The translations under genes were made by a program, and so were the position numbers. Positions 1-12,288 of a DNA stretch of 64,000 nucleotides are shown piece by piece. The notes beneath the pieces were generated by a model. It ran no database searches. It saw nothing but the letters and a program-made list of their open reading frames with translations, and was not told the origin of the DNA. The stretch is from the NCBI GenBank assembly GCA_021186555.1, contig JAJKFL010000014.1, positions 30,024,033 through 30,088,032 on the forward strand, in the 5' to 3' direction. This DNA comes from Reticulitermes speratus. Taxonomy: Eukaryota; Arthropoda; Insecta; Blattodea; Rhinotermitidae. Position 1 is the stretch's first letter; each line of letters opens with the position of its first letter.

Positions 1-1100
1 TTATCAAATTTCTCACGAAAGAAGGTGTCATTCCTTCTGAAATCTTTACCAGGCTTCAAGAACAGTTTGGGGATGAATGTTTGTCACAGCCAAGGGTGTT
101 CAGTTGGGCAAAATCATTTCAAGAAGGGCGAGACCATGTTGAAAATGAACCTCCCACTCGGCGACCAAGAACTTCTGTCAATCCAGACAACGTTTTGAAC
201 ACTGGTCAACTTATTCGGGCTAATCGTTACATAACTGTTCTTTAACTGTTACAGGAAGTAGGAATTAGTGTAGGGAGTGTTGAAGAAATTCTGCACGAGT
301 TGAAAGTCAGTAAAGTTAGCACAAGTTGGGTACCACGGCTCCTGACACCGGAACATAGGGTAAGATGTTCAGTGGCCGTTACTCAACTTTTGCAACAATA
401 TGAAAGAGAAGGAGCCGAATTTTTGGACTCAATTATGACCTGTGATGAGACCTGGGTCCACTACTTCACTCCTGAATCAAAATGAGCAAGCAAGCAGTGC
501 AAACACACCCATTCTCCACCCACCCAAAAAAAGCGAAAGCAATTTTTTCAGCAGGGAAGATCATGGCTGCTGTGTTCTGGGATTCAAAGGGTATCATTCA
601 CCTGGACTTTCTCACTGGTCAAAAAACCATCAATGCGCAGTACTATTCAACTCTCCTGAATGAAAAAGTGAAGCCGGCAATCCACTCAAAGCGAAGAAAA
701 AGGCAGGATTCAGTTTGCTTCCTCCAGGACAATGTTCGTCCTCACACTGCGGCTTTAACGGTGGCAACTCTACTGAAACTGAAGTGGGATGTCCTGCCTC
801 ATCCACCGTACAGTCCAGACTTAGCTCCATCTGATTATCATTTGTTTGGACCAATGAGGAGGGTTTTAGGAAGCAAGAGATTCCGGAATAATGATGAGGT
901 CATTGCAGCTGTGCAAAGTTGGATACACAAGCAACTGAAAACCTTCTTTGAAACTGGAATTAAGAAGCTTCCAGAACGTTGGCACAAGTGTATGGCAGTC
1001 AACAGGGACTACATTGAAAAGTAGTGTGTGTAAATCTTTTCCATTTTATTGTGAATAAATTTTTACAAACAAATTCTCGTTTAAATTTGAACGACCCTCG
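1..1100 (+). mobile_element. mariner DNA transposon, left end outside window
   Basis: Tc1/mariner element read left to right, its 5' end cut by the window edge. It carries a decayed transposase frame and ends in a typical mariner inverted repeat (1070-1100) followed by the TA target dinucleotide at 1101-1102. The DD34D catalytic architecture is still visible. It cannot move by itself because the transposase frame is broken. Confidence 0.9.
3..1024 (+). pseudogene. mariner transposase pseudogene (DD34D)
   Basis: The frame opens inside the N-terminal helix-turn-helix half (IKFLTKEGVIPSEIFTRLQ). It meets an in-frame TAA at 243-245, continues in the same frame to the first catalytic aspartate in TCDETWVH (about 436-460), then loses frame in an A-run near 480, consistent with one missing base. 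The second frame (482-1024) carries the other two aspartates, in LQDNVRPH and SPDLAPSDYHLF. The spacing between them is 34 residues, the mariner signature. The stop is TAG at 1022-1024, just before the terminal repeat. With one stop and one frameshift, the copy is moderately old. The start codon lies left of the window. Confidence 0.88.
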
Positions 1101-1102
1101 TA
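1070..1102 (+). repeat. mariner right terminal inverted repeat plus TA target site
   Basis: Read on the minus strand this begins CGAGGGTCGTTCAAATTTAA, the usual form of mariner ends with a CGAGGGTC head. TA at 1101-1102 is the expected duplicated target. The left partner is outside the window. Confidence 0.8.
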
Positions 1103-1634
1103 ATTTCATACCACAAAAAATTTCACATGCCTTACCATAACAGATCAGTCACTATCACATTGACAACAATATACAATTTTATAAAAATGAATCTGATTAC
1201 CCTAAACACAACAATCTTTATCATACAGATTGCACAACTGATGACATGTTTGAGCCTTTAATATTTACCATCACCAGGTCATTATCACATCAAAAACATA
1301 CAGAGGAAATCTAATATTAAAATGTCAGAACTTGACTCCAAAGGAAGGAGATCTACTTTGTTTTTACAACTGGTATCCGTATAATTTCTAAATTTGTTAT
1401 TATTGCTGTTAATGTTATAAGTTGTGTGACATTTACATTCCCTTGAAGTGTGAATTTGATTCATTTCTCATTAATTACTTGATCTGAAACTATTCTGAAT
1501 TCAGCCAAGCCAAAACCATCCATTGCAGGCATACTTCATTATTGAGACTATTCAGTACATGTTTCATTTATATCCGCTTACTTGAAGCTTACAGAAACCT
1601 CTGGTGTTTATTAGGCATGTTCGTAAAACTACAA
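1103..1634. other. AT-rich noncoding sequence
   Basis: No coding frame, recognisable repeat or RNA was seen. Short ORFs here have no family resemblance. Confidence 0.5.
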
Positions 1635-2160
1635 AAAGCGACCATTAACTTTGTCATGTCTGTCTGTCTGTCCATCTGCATGGAACAACTGGGTTCCCAC
1701 TGGATGGACTTTCATGAAATTTAAGAGTTGATGATTTTTCCAAAATCAGTAAAATTCATGTTTGATTAAAATCTGACAAGAATAACGGGTACTTTACATG
1801 AAGCTGTATGCACATATATGATAATATCTCACTGAATTCTTCTTAGAATGACAAATGTTTCAGATAAACATTGTAGAGAAAATCAAAACACAAATTTTAT
1901 GCTCCATTTTTTTTTCAAAAATATGCCATTTATGAGATAATGTGGAAAAATATGGTACAGCCAGACAGGACACAGAGGACAAAATAATACAGAGCAGAAA
2001 AGATGTGATGTGCATACCAGGTAACTAAGACAAGAATACAGACACACATTCATAATATTTAATACTTATTGTTTTTCCATGGCAACAATGGTTACACCAA
2101 CACACCTCAATACTACATATATAAGTAGATTGCCTGTCTTGTATGCAATATTCTCATTCC
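1635..2160 (+). repeat. interspersed repeat family R1, copy 1
   Basis: About 0.5 kb that clearly resembles, in the same orientation and order, sequence at 11580-12288 plus 13157-13255. Shared blocks include a run starting near GTCATGTCTGTCTG, then TTTCATGAAATTT, AAAATCTGACAAGAATAA, ATATCTCACTGAATTCTTCTT, a TGTGGAAAAATATGGTA block and a CAATGATGGTTA-like end. A weaker third copy lies at 41190-41530. No coding potential was recognised; class unknown, possibly a MITE or a LINE tail. Confidence 0.65.
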
Positions 2161-2391
2161 AAGAAGTGTGTTGAAATATAATGGTTAGGTTTGACAAGTT
2201 CAAGTCCATAACCAACTACAGGAGTGAATGCGTGTAAACAGAAACCTTACAAATGCATTAGAGATCTATAATACTGTTGAAATTCTCAAACCTAACCACT
2301 GTATTTTGACACACTACCTGAAATGAGATTATTTAATAGAAAGGCCAAATATTTCCCTAAGCTTGAAGTAAACAGATACAAATGAAGCATA

Positions 2392-3074
2392 GAGGTAGCC
2401 CTCAATTTATGCCCGGGATGCGTTCCTGGACGAACCAGCGTAATCGGAATCTGTGTAAATTGAAACGATTTTATAATGTAAATCAATGGGAAGTCAATGA
2501 CATGTGTTCCCGGCACCCAAACATTGACAAGTAATATAACGGCATTGCATTTAAAGCTCTGAAATAACGTAAATATAATAAAGGGAAATTAAAACATATA
2601 TTTTGTACACTTAACAACCGGCAATGGCATAATGAAGCAGCGTTAGTTCTCTGATGAAGTCCTTGGTTGAGGATCGTCACATTTTTAAAGAAAGCATGCA
2701 GTGTGGACTGTTGTGATTTCTTCTTTCTTTCTATCAAAATTTCATGATAAGGCCTCATGGATGCCATAACGCTCCTCTTCGCTGTAGCACTCCGCTCCCA
2801 GTCATGGTCAATCTCGCAGAGCTCATCAGTGAGTTTATCTATGTCTGAGAGGATGCGTTGGAGATCGCTTGTCTTCATTTCACGTGAGGAAGTTCTTCTT
2901 CCTCTTTCCTACTCTTCCTCTTACATCAGCAACGTAAGGATTATGATTTAGTATAAGAAGCAGTATGAGGAAAATTGTAAAATATATTTTTTTCACTTTT
3001 TGACCTCCTGGTTTCAAAATCGGCGTTATTCTGAATCGGTGCAAATTGGACTGGGGCAAATCGAGGGCTACCTG
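2392..3074 (-). mobile_element. Tigger/pogo-like element, internally deleted (683 bp)
   Basis: The ends are near-matching inverted repeats: GAGGTAGCCCTCAATTTATG at the left, and CAGGTAGCCCTCGATTTG read inward from the right. Each is flanked by TA (2390-2391 and 3075-3076), the pogo target site. Between them, on the minus strand, lies only the tail of a transposase, so most of the gene has been lost. The left part also has the long imperfect subterminal sequence seen in Tigger elements. Confidence 0.8.
2690..2878 (-). pseudogene. Tigger/pogo transposase C-terminal remnant
   Basis: The minus-strand frame reads KTSDLQRILSDIDKLTDEL near its start and MRPYHEILIERKKKSQQSTL later. This is the C-terminal tail arrangement of Tigger/jerky-type transposases: an acidic helix, then a PYxEIL...KK...TLxxFF motif. 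Coding resemblance fades below about 2690, although the frame stays open to 2483. The DDE catalytic core is absent. Assignment rests on motif memory, not a search. Confidence 0.6.
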
Positions 3075-3076
3075 TA

Positions 3077-4398
3077 CTATGAGTAGTCTCGAGATTGAAG
3101 TACACTCCTGACAGGTGGTTCTGCATTTGCTGAATTCAAATTCATGTTAAACCAAATAATTCATGTAAAATGAATCAAATTTATGCTTCAAGATACCATA
3201 AATGTCACAAAAGTACTACAAAATTAACAGCTATAACAACAAAATTAAACACAAGTACAGGTACCAGCTGTAAAATGAATGAGATCTCATCCCTTACAAG
3301 AAACTACTAAATGTAATCATAATTTTTGATTTTATATTCTGTTTTTCACTTGAATATTTAATCTCTATACATTTTTTATACAATAATGACCTGATAATGG
3401 TGAATATTAACAGCCAAAACATGTCATCAATTGTATAATCTACACAGTAACGAATGTTCTATTTGCAATAATCACACTCATTTCTATTGAATTGCAGTGA
3501 TATACAAAACACAACAGATGACAAACTGCACAGTGATAATAATATGGTTTGATGTCAACACCACAAGATTAATGGTATGCTATGCCACTAAGTCAAGTCA
3601 ATGGGACCCTCTGCTGAATCACAGATCTACTAAAAGTTTGATATGGTAAAACTGAACATACCTGGAATGCCTTGGTTACTTGCTACTCTATTACTGATAA
3701 TACAATAACAATTCCTAGTATGCTATAAATACAAATCATACAAATAAGAACACTATGTTCATATGCTTAACCCATAGTGTAGAAATGTTGGGTAAAACTC
3801 ATGACAGGGGTTGTAGTCCAGACTTGGCAATACGCATCTTTCCCAGTGGTTCCTGACTGTTTTATTTACAATTATATTTTCACTCATCATTCACATATAG
3901 CAACAGCCTTTAGTCAGCTTGAGGCAGTAGTTTATTATTGATGTCTAGTGTCTTTGTGTTTCTGTTATTTCATGTCCAAGTAAAGCCATACAGCAGATTT
4001 AAATAGCCACCCCATGCATATCGCCACATAAATAATGACACAACAGGTTTATGCAAACATTACTAGCCAAAGGCAACAAAGCCAACATGAGATTTGTCTC
4101 TTTAAATTGATCCTGCAAGCATGTCACTTTCTGGTTATATTCAGACATACTGGCATCATTGTGCACTAAATGTGAAGGAAGGATTTGGAAAAATCACATA
4201 ATCTTTTGGAATAACCTGAATACTTGCACATGAAAGGAATGCTTCTAACATCAGATCTACACTTTTTTACATCTTCTGTTACTCCACGCACATCCTATAA
4301 TAAGTGTCACACATCCCACAAGGCCATCACTATTTACTGTTCTCAAACCCATTAACGTAAGACAGAACAACTGTAACAAAAACATCTCAGAACCTTAC
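3077..4398. other. AT-rich sequence, probably intron of the MADDDW gene
   Basis: It lies 3' of the GT donor at 4397-4398 (minus strand), so it should be intron of the gene starting at 4875. I looked for a following exon beginning with one base that completes a split TGG/TGY codon and found none I could support. CpG is scarce. Confidence 0.4.
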
Positions 4399-4596
4399 CA
4401 TAATTCCTCTTTTTCTCGTTGTCTCCTTTCTCTCTGTCTACGAGATATGCGAGTTCTTGGTGGTGTAGATCCATAATCACCAAACTCTTTCAATATATCA
4501 TCAATGTTCTGTCCCCCATCAAAACTTCCTTCAGTGCTGTCAAAGTAGAGTGGGGGCAATTTACCTCCATCTGAACCTTCATAATTCTTATTTACC
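4399..4596 (-). CDS. exon 2 of the MADDDW gene
   Basis: 198 bases: one base completing glycine, 65 codons, and two bases (TG) of the next codon. The acceptor is TTAG at 4597-4600 and the donor GTAAGG. It encodes VNKNYEGSDGGKLPP through the basic RRQRERRQREKEEL segment. Confidence 0.65.
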
Positions 4597-4875
4597 CTAA
4601 TAAAAACCACAGATACGTACAAATTCAACACAAAATCTCATCAACAAACTCCAAATACTACTGCACTGAAATCTGAATTGATGTGACCCATGCGCCCGGG
4701 ACTGTAACATCAGTAATAAAAGTGAACTTGTTTAGATAAGCGATGATACTGTGTAAGCAAGCGGTGACATAACGTGTGTCAACAGAAATAACTAGTCTTA
4801 CCCTTCATCGTCGGAGCTTTCTGGACTAAAAGTTATCTTAATGCCCACTCTTTTCTTCCAGTCATCATCTGCCAT
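4399..4875 (-). CDS. unrecognised protein gene, first two coding exons (partial)
   Basis: Two exons join in frame: 4802-4875 (start codon at 4873-4875) and 4399-4596, with a GT-AG intron at 4597-4801. The split codon GG|G gives glycine. The encoded 90 or so residues start MADDDWKKRVGIKITFSP, followed by an acidic SSDDEG stretch, a glycine-rich middle with LPPLYFDSTEGSFDGG, then QNIDDILKEFGDYGS. An Arg/Glu-rich helix RRQRERRQREKEEL follows. The coding exon ends in TG before a GTAAGG donor, so the gene continues to the left, beyond what I could find. No known domain is recognised. Real-gene evidence: both exon lengths fit intron phase 2 exactly, splice signals are canonical, and the start sits next to a local CpG-rich stretch. 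Function unknown. Confidence 0.65.
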
Positions 4876-5600
4876 ATGTATAGCTTTGACCTTATTATCT
4901 CCTAGTAATAAGTGCTAAAATTTACTACATTTAACACTTCACCGACAACTTCTCGGCGTCATTCCATTCAGTAATTTCAGTTTGGCAATTCGAAAACAAT
5001 TGAACACTTAGGTGCTTACAAGCCTGCCACCCATTACACTGACAAGTTGAGAGGTTCCTATATACATACATACATTATGCAACGTTTTAATGACTGCGAT
5101 CATTTAACTACGACTAAAACGCACACACCAGCTGTACTATGTTATCTGTGAACACTATTTGAACAAAGTAGATGAATTTAGTGCCCTGTGCCTTGGTACT
5201 AACCCTGTCATGGACCACGATCTTTGAAAGGTTGATAGCCATGTGTGATGATTGTTAGTGATGGTTACCAGGCCGATTGGTGAACGAAAGTTCCTGCTCA
5301 TTCGTATTGAAACGTCAGTATGCGTGTTGATAGATTCTGTGACAATTATTTTGCTTCCGTTCTTTCAATTTATCCTGGGGACTAGGTTAGGTTATGGTTA
5401 GCTTGAAGAGTTGATGCATAAACGCCGCGATAGTTTTCCCCGGAAAGTTACAGATAACAAGAGTACCGTTTTCTTGGATGTGGCCCAAACATTAATTTAC
5501 TTCAATTTGAAACAGACCAGAAATGACATCACGTTTACATAACAATGAACAACAGATTAATATTTTCTTGAAAACGGTTCGTGATTTCCGTTGAATTTAT
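4740..5600 (-). promoter_or_regulatory. CpG-rich stretch over the 5' end of the MADDDW gene
   Basis: CG dinucleotides are frequent here (for example around 4808-4815, 4945-4960, 5420-5450 and 5575-5595) and nearly absent on both sides. In insects with gene-body methylation, unmethylated promoters keep CpG while methylated bodies lose it, so this probably marks the promoter. No TATA box or initiator is asserted. Confidence 0.45.
4802..4875 (-). CDS. exon 1 (coding) of the MADDDW gene
   Basis: 74 bases: 24 codons plus two bases of a split glycine codon. It ends at a GTAAGA donor (4801-4800). The start context is weak (C at -3), but no upstream in-frame ATG fits better. Confidence 0.62.
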
Positions 5601-7974
5601 CTGTCATTACATTTATCATTACAACTAACCTGCATAGAATGGCCAGGCCATGTTTTTGGTATGGTGAATGTTAAGTTTTAAAGTATTAATTTTAAAGTCG
5701 ACTGGTAGTCTTGAGTGGCTGATATGTTTCATAAGCATATCTGAAACTGGCCTGGATCTGCGTCTTCCAGAACTTCGTCAAGAACCCGCATATTTTGCAA
5801 ACCTTCACAGAATCCTAGTTCTGAACCACAAGAATTCATTCCATTTCCGATCCATTTTAATCCTTCCACTAATGCCCAAAGCTACCACATGGCATCTTCC
5901 CTTATGCATTCTACATGTCTCAACCATCCCATTCTCTTTGATTTCGTAATCCTATTTGGAAAATACAAGTTACTAATCTCATCAAAATTAGTTTACACAT
6001 CATAATATAAGTGTTTAATGTGTCAAAACTGTCGCATGGATCAACATTTTTATCATACCTCTAATTCACATCTATGACAGTAACAGAAAAGAGTGCTTTA
6101 ACTTCTAAACTGTCCTTTGTGAGAAGCTGTCATATGATTAGCTTTTGAAAGAAACAATATGTATATATTTAGGCAGAAAAAAATGACTATTTTCTCAGCA
6201 ATAGAAAATTCTTGTTACTGCAGTTTACATGCCATTGTTCACATCATCACCACCACCACATACTATACTATGTGTAGCATCTTGTTTCCTGTCTTTGTAA
6301 ACTTCAAACACAAACCTATACCTAATGCAGAGATGAGATGGAGTGGAAGAGTTTGTTCAAGTGGAATGCATGACTTCTGAGTTAATTATCGATAATAATT
6401 CTTTACTTAATTAATTAACATACATTTTGAACAGGTATCTAATTTAACAGCAGACTGGTTTCTGTAAGCTGTTACAGCAAGCTTCCCACTACAGCACAGC
6501 CAGTGGCAAGTTGGCTTCAACAGCTTATAGAAACAAGTACGCTGAAATTACAGAGGCATGACGATTTCTCAGACTCGCTGCTAGGACCAAGAATGGCAAG
6601 TAGTATAGCTTTCTGCCACTAGGTGTAATAGTACTGCTAACTTCTGACTCAGCGTCAGGAGTTTTTGTAGCCATAACCTCTGCATTGCCTGTCAACAGAC
6701 ATCTAGTGTTGTGCATGTTTAAGTGTGATCCACGATTTTCTAAGAGCAGAAAAACACATTTGTATTTTGGTGTTGCTTCAAACTCAATAATGCTGCACTG
6801 GAAACACATGAAATGACTAAGACAGCTTCTGGTGACATTGCCATGGGGGTACACAGACTTTTGAGCAGTTTTCTTGTTTTAAACATGGAGAAACTTCAGT
6901 TGAACACCAAGTATTTAGGTTACCCTCCACAGGTTGCACAGATGAAACTTTGAGAATTAGCAAATTCATTGATGAACACAATTGCAATTTTGGCAACTGC
7001 TGGCAGGTCAGGCCCCTTATGTGGAACAAGCCAACAAACTGCAAGGGAGGATTTTAAGACGCAGTGCATCCCCACAAAGCTTGTGAATAGTTGCTCACCA
7101 GTGAGCAAAAGCAGAAGCAATTTTTTGCCACTGAAAATATGGCTGTGGCCTCCCACTCTACTTACTTGTCTGCCTTGGCCCCAGTGATTTTCTCATTTCT
7201 GAGAATGACATGACAGCTACAAGGGCATCATTAATGGGATGTCCCTACAATTCAGGAATAAAATTCCAGATCACCCTACATGCAATTCCAGCAGTGGCAG
7301 AAATGTTGGGCCTCTGTGAGAGGATTACTTTGAAGGGAACAATGACAAATAACAAAGGTAAGCACATATTTCGTTATTAACTCAGTCTGGGAACTTCTGG
7401 ATGTGCCCTAGCACATATCCTTATTACCTTCAATACAAAGACTTTAAAAAGACGTAATGTGTGATTACTTAAGCATTTTGTATGCCAATCTTATGTATTT
7501 ATATTCAGAGACCCAAATAAGTTTAAACAAAAAATTGAGCCCTCTGGAATGCAACACCATGTCTACTGTTTTGGAACCCAACATTCACCATGATTTTCAC
7601 ATACAGCCATGATGCTACATTTCCCTGACAGATGTCATGAACTATACACAGTTAAGCAACAGTACTGGAAATTCAGAAGTATTCATAAAGAATATGTTCC
7701 AAACAAGCCTAATTTAAGAACATTTTGCAGAAATGGGACACACGAGTTTCACTGCACTGAATCATATTTTTGCATTAAAATTATGTTTCCATGCTGTAAT
7801 AACAAGCTGTACAATGGAAATGGGTTACTTACTGCACAGCAGTTTTGGGGAAAGCAGGTACAGCCCTCAGACTTAGGATGGACTTAACTATCTTTCACAA
7901 TTTTTGTAGCAAGTGCAGAGTCAGTATGTGTAGTGGAGAATGAAAGCTGACAAGTGGCTGCCCAGTTTAATACT
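5600..7974. other. intergenic sequence with unidentified decayed repeats
   Basis: No supported gene. The part at about 6520-7310 has several overlapping short frames on both strands and reads like an old transposon relic, but I could not assign it to a family. A 92-codon frame at 7609-7887 has no recognised domain. Confidence 0.4.
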
Positions 7975-10394
7975 ACAGATATCTACCTTAGATAGTTTAG
8001 AGATAATTTTAGACTATATAGACAAAATGAAAGACCAAGTTATAATAATAGGAGACCTAAACATCAATTTCCTAAAAATGATAGAAATAAGGAAAAACTA
8101 GAAGTTTTACTTAATATTGTTGTTTACAAGCAGTGTGATAAATGTACCTACTAGGATATACAAAAAGACAAATTCTGCTATCGATCAAATAATTTTAAAC
8201 CGAGTTAACGGGGCTTTAAAACAGAAGTTCTTGAAACAACTCTGTCAGACCATTTTGGACAAATACTTCAAATAGATCATGATTCACTTCCAGGAAAGAA
8301 TTTCAAACAAAACAAAGCTATATACAAATACATTAGGGTAACTAATGATGAGAATATTAAATATTTAAATTACTTACTCTCAGGGGAGAACTGGGAAAAT
8401 GTTTATCAACAGCATGACATTGATACTGCATATAAAGAATTTTTACAAACCCTCACTTATTATTTTGACACTGCAATACCTCTCAGAAAAGTGAATATGA
8501 ACAAAAAAATTAAAAATCAATGGATCACACCTGGAATTTGTAAATCTAGTGAAAGATTAAAATTTACTATAACTATAAACCAATTTATCACAAAGTAATT
8601 AATTTGGCTAAAAAATGCATCATGACAAATATCAGAATCAATCAATCAAATAAAAAAAAAAAATGGGACTTAAAAGATGAATCAGGCGAGTCAGAAACGG
8701 AAAAATATGCACCGATTGCTATAAATAAGAATGGAAACTTAATTTCTGAACCAAAACATGTAGCCAAGGTATTTAATACTTACTTTACTGAGACAGCAAA
8801 AGGCTACTGGGTAATTCTACCCCTGTGGTACTTAAATATTCCAACGGTAATCAAAAACTTTCAGCCTCAATATTTCTTACACCCACAAATGATGATGACA
8901 TAACTACTATTATTAAAGATTTAAACAACAAACAATCAAGTGGACTAGATGGGGTTCCAAGCTTCCTTATCAAAAAATGTTATGTATATTTAGTTAAATC
9001 ACTAACCTTTATGCCTAATCTATCACTCAGTACTGGAAAATTTCTGGAAAATCTTAAAATCTCAAAAATAAAACCGTTATTTAAATAAGGAGCTCCAAAT
9101 GAAATTGAGAATTATATAGGCCAGTCTCATTGGTCTCAACTTTTTCAAAAATTTTGGAGAAAGTCAACATGGTTTCCATAAAGGTATATCCACCAGTACA
9201 GCATTAGTTAACTTTCTGGAAGATGTGTATAAAACACTAGATAACACAGAAGTATTTGTGGGTCTATTTTTAGATTTATCTAAAGCATTTAGACATGGTA
9301 AATCATAATATCTTATTACAAAAATTAGATACATATGGCATTAGATGAACTGCACATCAGTGGGTTGCTTCTTACTTAAAAAACAGAAAACAGCTGGTAG
9401 AAATTGACCATCTTGATACAACTCGCGAAATCCAACAAAAGTGGACGGAAGAAAAAATAATCCAATATGTAGTCCCACAGGGTTCCATTTTAGGGCCGTT
9501 GTTATTTTTAATATATATGAATGATACAGATACAAATATCAGCAATGACATCGGCATCAAACTAACACTCTTTGCTGATGATAATAGCATTTTAATAACT
9601 GGTAAAGACATACAGGATCTAACTTTAAATTTGGATAAAATTAATAAAAGTATCTTACCCTGGTTTGACAATAACAGACTGATTATAAATAAAGATAAAT
9701 TACTGGCATTAGGCTTTCATCACAAATTAAATAAACATATAGTATTTCCCGACATAATATTGAAAGATAGACAAATTACTTACGTACCCAAAACAAAATT
9801 TTTGAGTCTGGCTAGACCATAATCTAAATTGGGATTTTCACGTGGGAAAATTATTAATTAAACTAAGTAAACTTTGTTTTGCAATAAAAAAAATCAAGCA
9901 AATTGTTAATAAAAATATTGTTAAAACCATGCATCTTGCATATATGTATTCATCTTTGAAGTATGGTATTTTATTCTGGGGAAATGTTAGAAATCGTAAG
10001 AAAGTTTTTAAACTACAAAAAAGGGCAATAAGATTAATAGCTAATATTTCAAGCACAAGTTGCAAACCATATTTCAAATAATTAAAGATTATGACACTGC
10101 CTTGTATATATATCTATGAAATTCTTCTATACATTAAAATGTCCTTAAGTAAATTCAAAACTAATTCTATGTTTCATTCGCATGATACAAGGACTAAGTC
10201 ATTTATTCATTACAAGTCACAACACCAAACTATTCAAACAGAGTACTGCTTACAATGGTGTGCTTGTTTATAACAAACTACCTAGCGAAATTAAAAGTTT
10301 CAAGTCCATAATGAAATTCAAGAAGATACTTAGAAACTTCCTACTTGAAGAGAGTTTTTATTCGGTGGAAGAATTTATGACAGTCAACTCCTAA
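7975..10394 (+). pseudogene. LINE endonuclease-reverse transcriptase pseudogene
   Basis: Pieces in several frames follow the expected order. The endonuclease tail has IIIGDLNINF (about 8039-8070) and TLSDHFGQIL (about 8239-8268). The reverse transcriptase begins around SSGLDGVPSFLIKK (about 8937-8980). VGLFLDLSKAF lies near 9260-9290 and VPQGSILGPLLF at about 9470-9508. The catalytic FADD (in place of YADD) is at 9571-9582. The C-terminal block LKYGILFWGN is near 9957-9986. The C terminus FYSVEEFMTVNS ends at the stop at 10392-10394. At least four frame changes or stops interrupt it (near 8140-8220, 8590, 9086 and 9290), so it is inactive. Confidence 0.82.
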
Positions 10395-10556
10395 TTTGTA
10401 GGAACTGGGTTAAAGATGTATCTCTGTATTCCTGTACATGTATGTAATTATATCAGATTTACGTTTGTTTGCTTTTACTGTAATTCTTATACTGTTGACC
10501 GTAACTACTCTCTGGACATGTCCAATATCATTTTGTAATGATTTATGGATGAAATA
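7975..10556 (+). mobile_element. 5'-truncated non-LTR retrotransposon, jockey/CR1-like
   Basis: A decayed LINE read left to right. It starts inside the endonuclease, runs through the reverse transcriptase and ends with a 3' UTR that reaches the Tigger insertion at 10559. There is no RNase H domain or LTR. 5' truncation is the normal outcome of target-primed reverse transcription. The tail continues after the Tigger insertion from 11461 for an uncertain distance. Confidence 0.85.
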
Positions 10557-10558
10557 TA

Positions 10559-11460
10559 CCGTATATTCTCGAATCTAATCCGCACTTTTTTTACAGTTTT
10601 AGAGGGCTAAAAAATCAGATGCGGATTAGATTCGCGTGCGGATTAGATTCGGGGTCTAGAGCTGGATTTTGGAAAAATGATTGAGCTGCTGTACAATATA
10701 ACAATAACGTAATTAACGTAATTAATAAACAACGTAAGAACAATACAATGCAATAATCTATTATTTTATTATTTATTATTATAATTTATTATTCATCAGA
10801 CTCGCCGTCATCACTCATAATTCGAGGAATGTTCAAAGATCTGGCCTTCTTTATCGCCTCCTCGCGAGTAGATCATAACTCACAAACAGTCCAGTCTTGC
10901 GTCTCTCTTGAAAAAACGTGAAGACTGCATCATCAATTTCAGGAAATCGTCCTTTCTTGGGTCCAGTGAATTTCCTTCGTGACGCCTCTCACCCGCTGAT
11001 CGCTGCCTTGTGTTTCCGCCATAGTCGAACGTTGCTTTCATCAACTCCAAAAATTGCAGCGGCTTTGCGGTTTCCATTCTCCTCTGCGCACCGAATAACT
11101 TCACGTTTGAACTTTGCCGTATATGAGAGTCGTTTAGATTTCAGGTGTCCCTCTTCCATAACTACGCTACACGACAAATTGGAACAAGCACCTCCCACGT
11201 TTCAACAACTAAAGATCAGCTGGCTTCAGACGAGATTGCGCACGTCTGTTGAGAAAGGCCCCGCCTCTATCGGTATGACTCATCGGCCACAGGCATAGCG
11301 TCGGATTTTAACGCATTGGTAACATCCAATATTATTCAATCAGTCGCCCCGTGGGCAAGGGGTGGTTGAAGGAAAGGTGCGGATTAGAATCGCGAACTAA
11401 CTTTTTTTCGTTTAAGAAGTCGCCAAAAACTGGGTGCGGATTAGATTCGAGAATATACGG
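10559..11460 (-). mobile_element. Tigger/pogo deletion derivative A (902 bp)
   Basis: Perfect 27-bp terminal inverted repeats: the left starts CCGTATATTCTCGAATCTAA and the right is its exact complement. TA flanks both ends (10557-10558, 11461-11462). A GCGGATTAGATTCG motif recurs inside the left end. It is inserted in the tail of the LINE, so it is younger than the LINE. A truncated transposase frame lies on the minus strand. Confidence 0.9.
10789..11198 (-). pseudogene. truncated Tigger transposase: two HTH domains plus acidic tail
   Basis: The frame starts at 11196-11198; the likely true start is the methionine of MEEGHLKSKRLSYTAKFKRE. It encodes the N-terminal pogo-type helix-turn-helix (EVIRCAEENGNRKAAAIFGV, RLWRKHKAAISG). 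An in-frame TGA at 10989-10991 follows, then in the same frame the start of a CENPB-type second HTH (TGPKKGRFPEIDDAVFTFFQ). One frameshift near 10870 restores REEAIKKARSLNIPRI and the ending MSDDGESDE. The DDE nuclease domain is completely missing. Confidence 0.72.
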
Positions 11461-11579
11461 TAATACAATAAAATACCTATACAAAGTGACAGATGATTTG
11501 GAACAAGTTCAGTCCACCCACACTTATAAGTTTCATGTAATGATCATCTTCATTACAACCATTCTGTGATGTTTGCAAG

Positions 11580-12288
11580 AAGCCACAATTAGCTTCGTCA
11601 TGTCCGTCTGCATGGAACTCGGCTCCCACCAGACAGATTTTCATGAAATTTCATATTTGCGTATTGTTCAAAAATCTGTACAGAAAATTCAAGTGTCATT
11701 AAAATCTGACAAGAATAATGAAAACTTTGTATGAAGACCTATGTATATTTATGATAGCATCTCACTGAATTCTTCTTTGAATAAGAAATGTTTCAAATGT
11801 AGAGAAAATCAACACACACTTCATTCAATTTTAAATGATCCATAACTGTGCACTGAATAGTCAGATATGGTAACTGAAACCAAGAAATGCACACAAATTT
11901 ATGAAAGTATATTATAAATGTATTACTATGTTAATATTTTCCTTGTGTGCATTTGTTGGTTTTAGTTACTGTATCTGACTATTCAATGCAAGTTTATGGA
12001 TCACTTAAAACTGATTAAAGCCCAACAGGCAAAAACTATGGATGCTTATAAAAATATGAAGGTGGAGGTATTACTACATGTATAATATATTTTCATAAAC
12101 TTGTGTGCATTTGTTGGTTTTAGTTACCATCTGACACATTTTTGTGTTCAATAACTTTTTTCTGAAAATCATGCAGTTTATGAGCTCATGTGGAAAAACA
12201 TGGTAGAGCCAGAGAAGCCACAGATGACAATACGTTGCATGCGCTTTACATGCTGGATAACTAGGGCTAAAGACACACACTCAGAATA
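11580..12288 (+). repeat. interspersed repeat family R1, copy 2 (left part)
   Basis: Matches copy 1 (1635-2160) in the same order. It is enlarged by a fold-back at 11823-12017 and a third similar unit at about 12085-12140. The remainder of the copy resumes after the Tigger insertion at 13157. Confidence 0.65.
11823..12017. repeat. fold-back (inverted repeat) inside R1 copy 2
   Basis: The left arm (about 11823-11912: TTTTAAATGATCCATAA, GAATAGTCAGATA, AAATGCACACAA) is the near-complement of the right arm (about 11937-12017). A further unit like the right arm follows at about 12085-12140 (TGTGTGCATTTGTTGGTTTT). This is probably a small MITE that inserted more than once. Confidence 0.7.
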
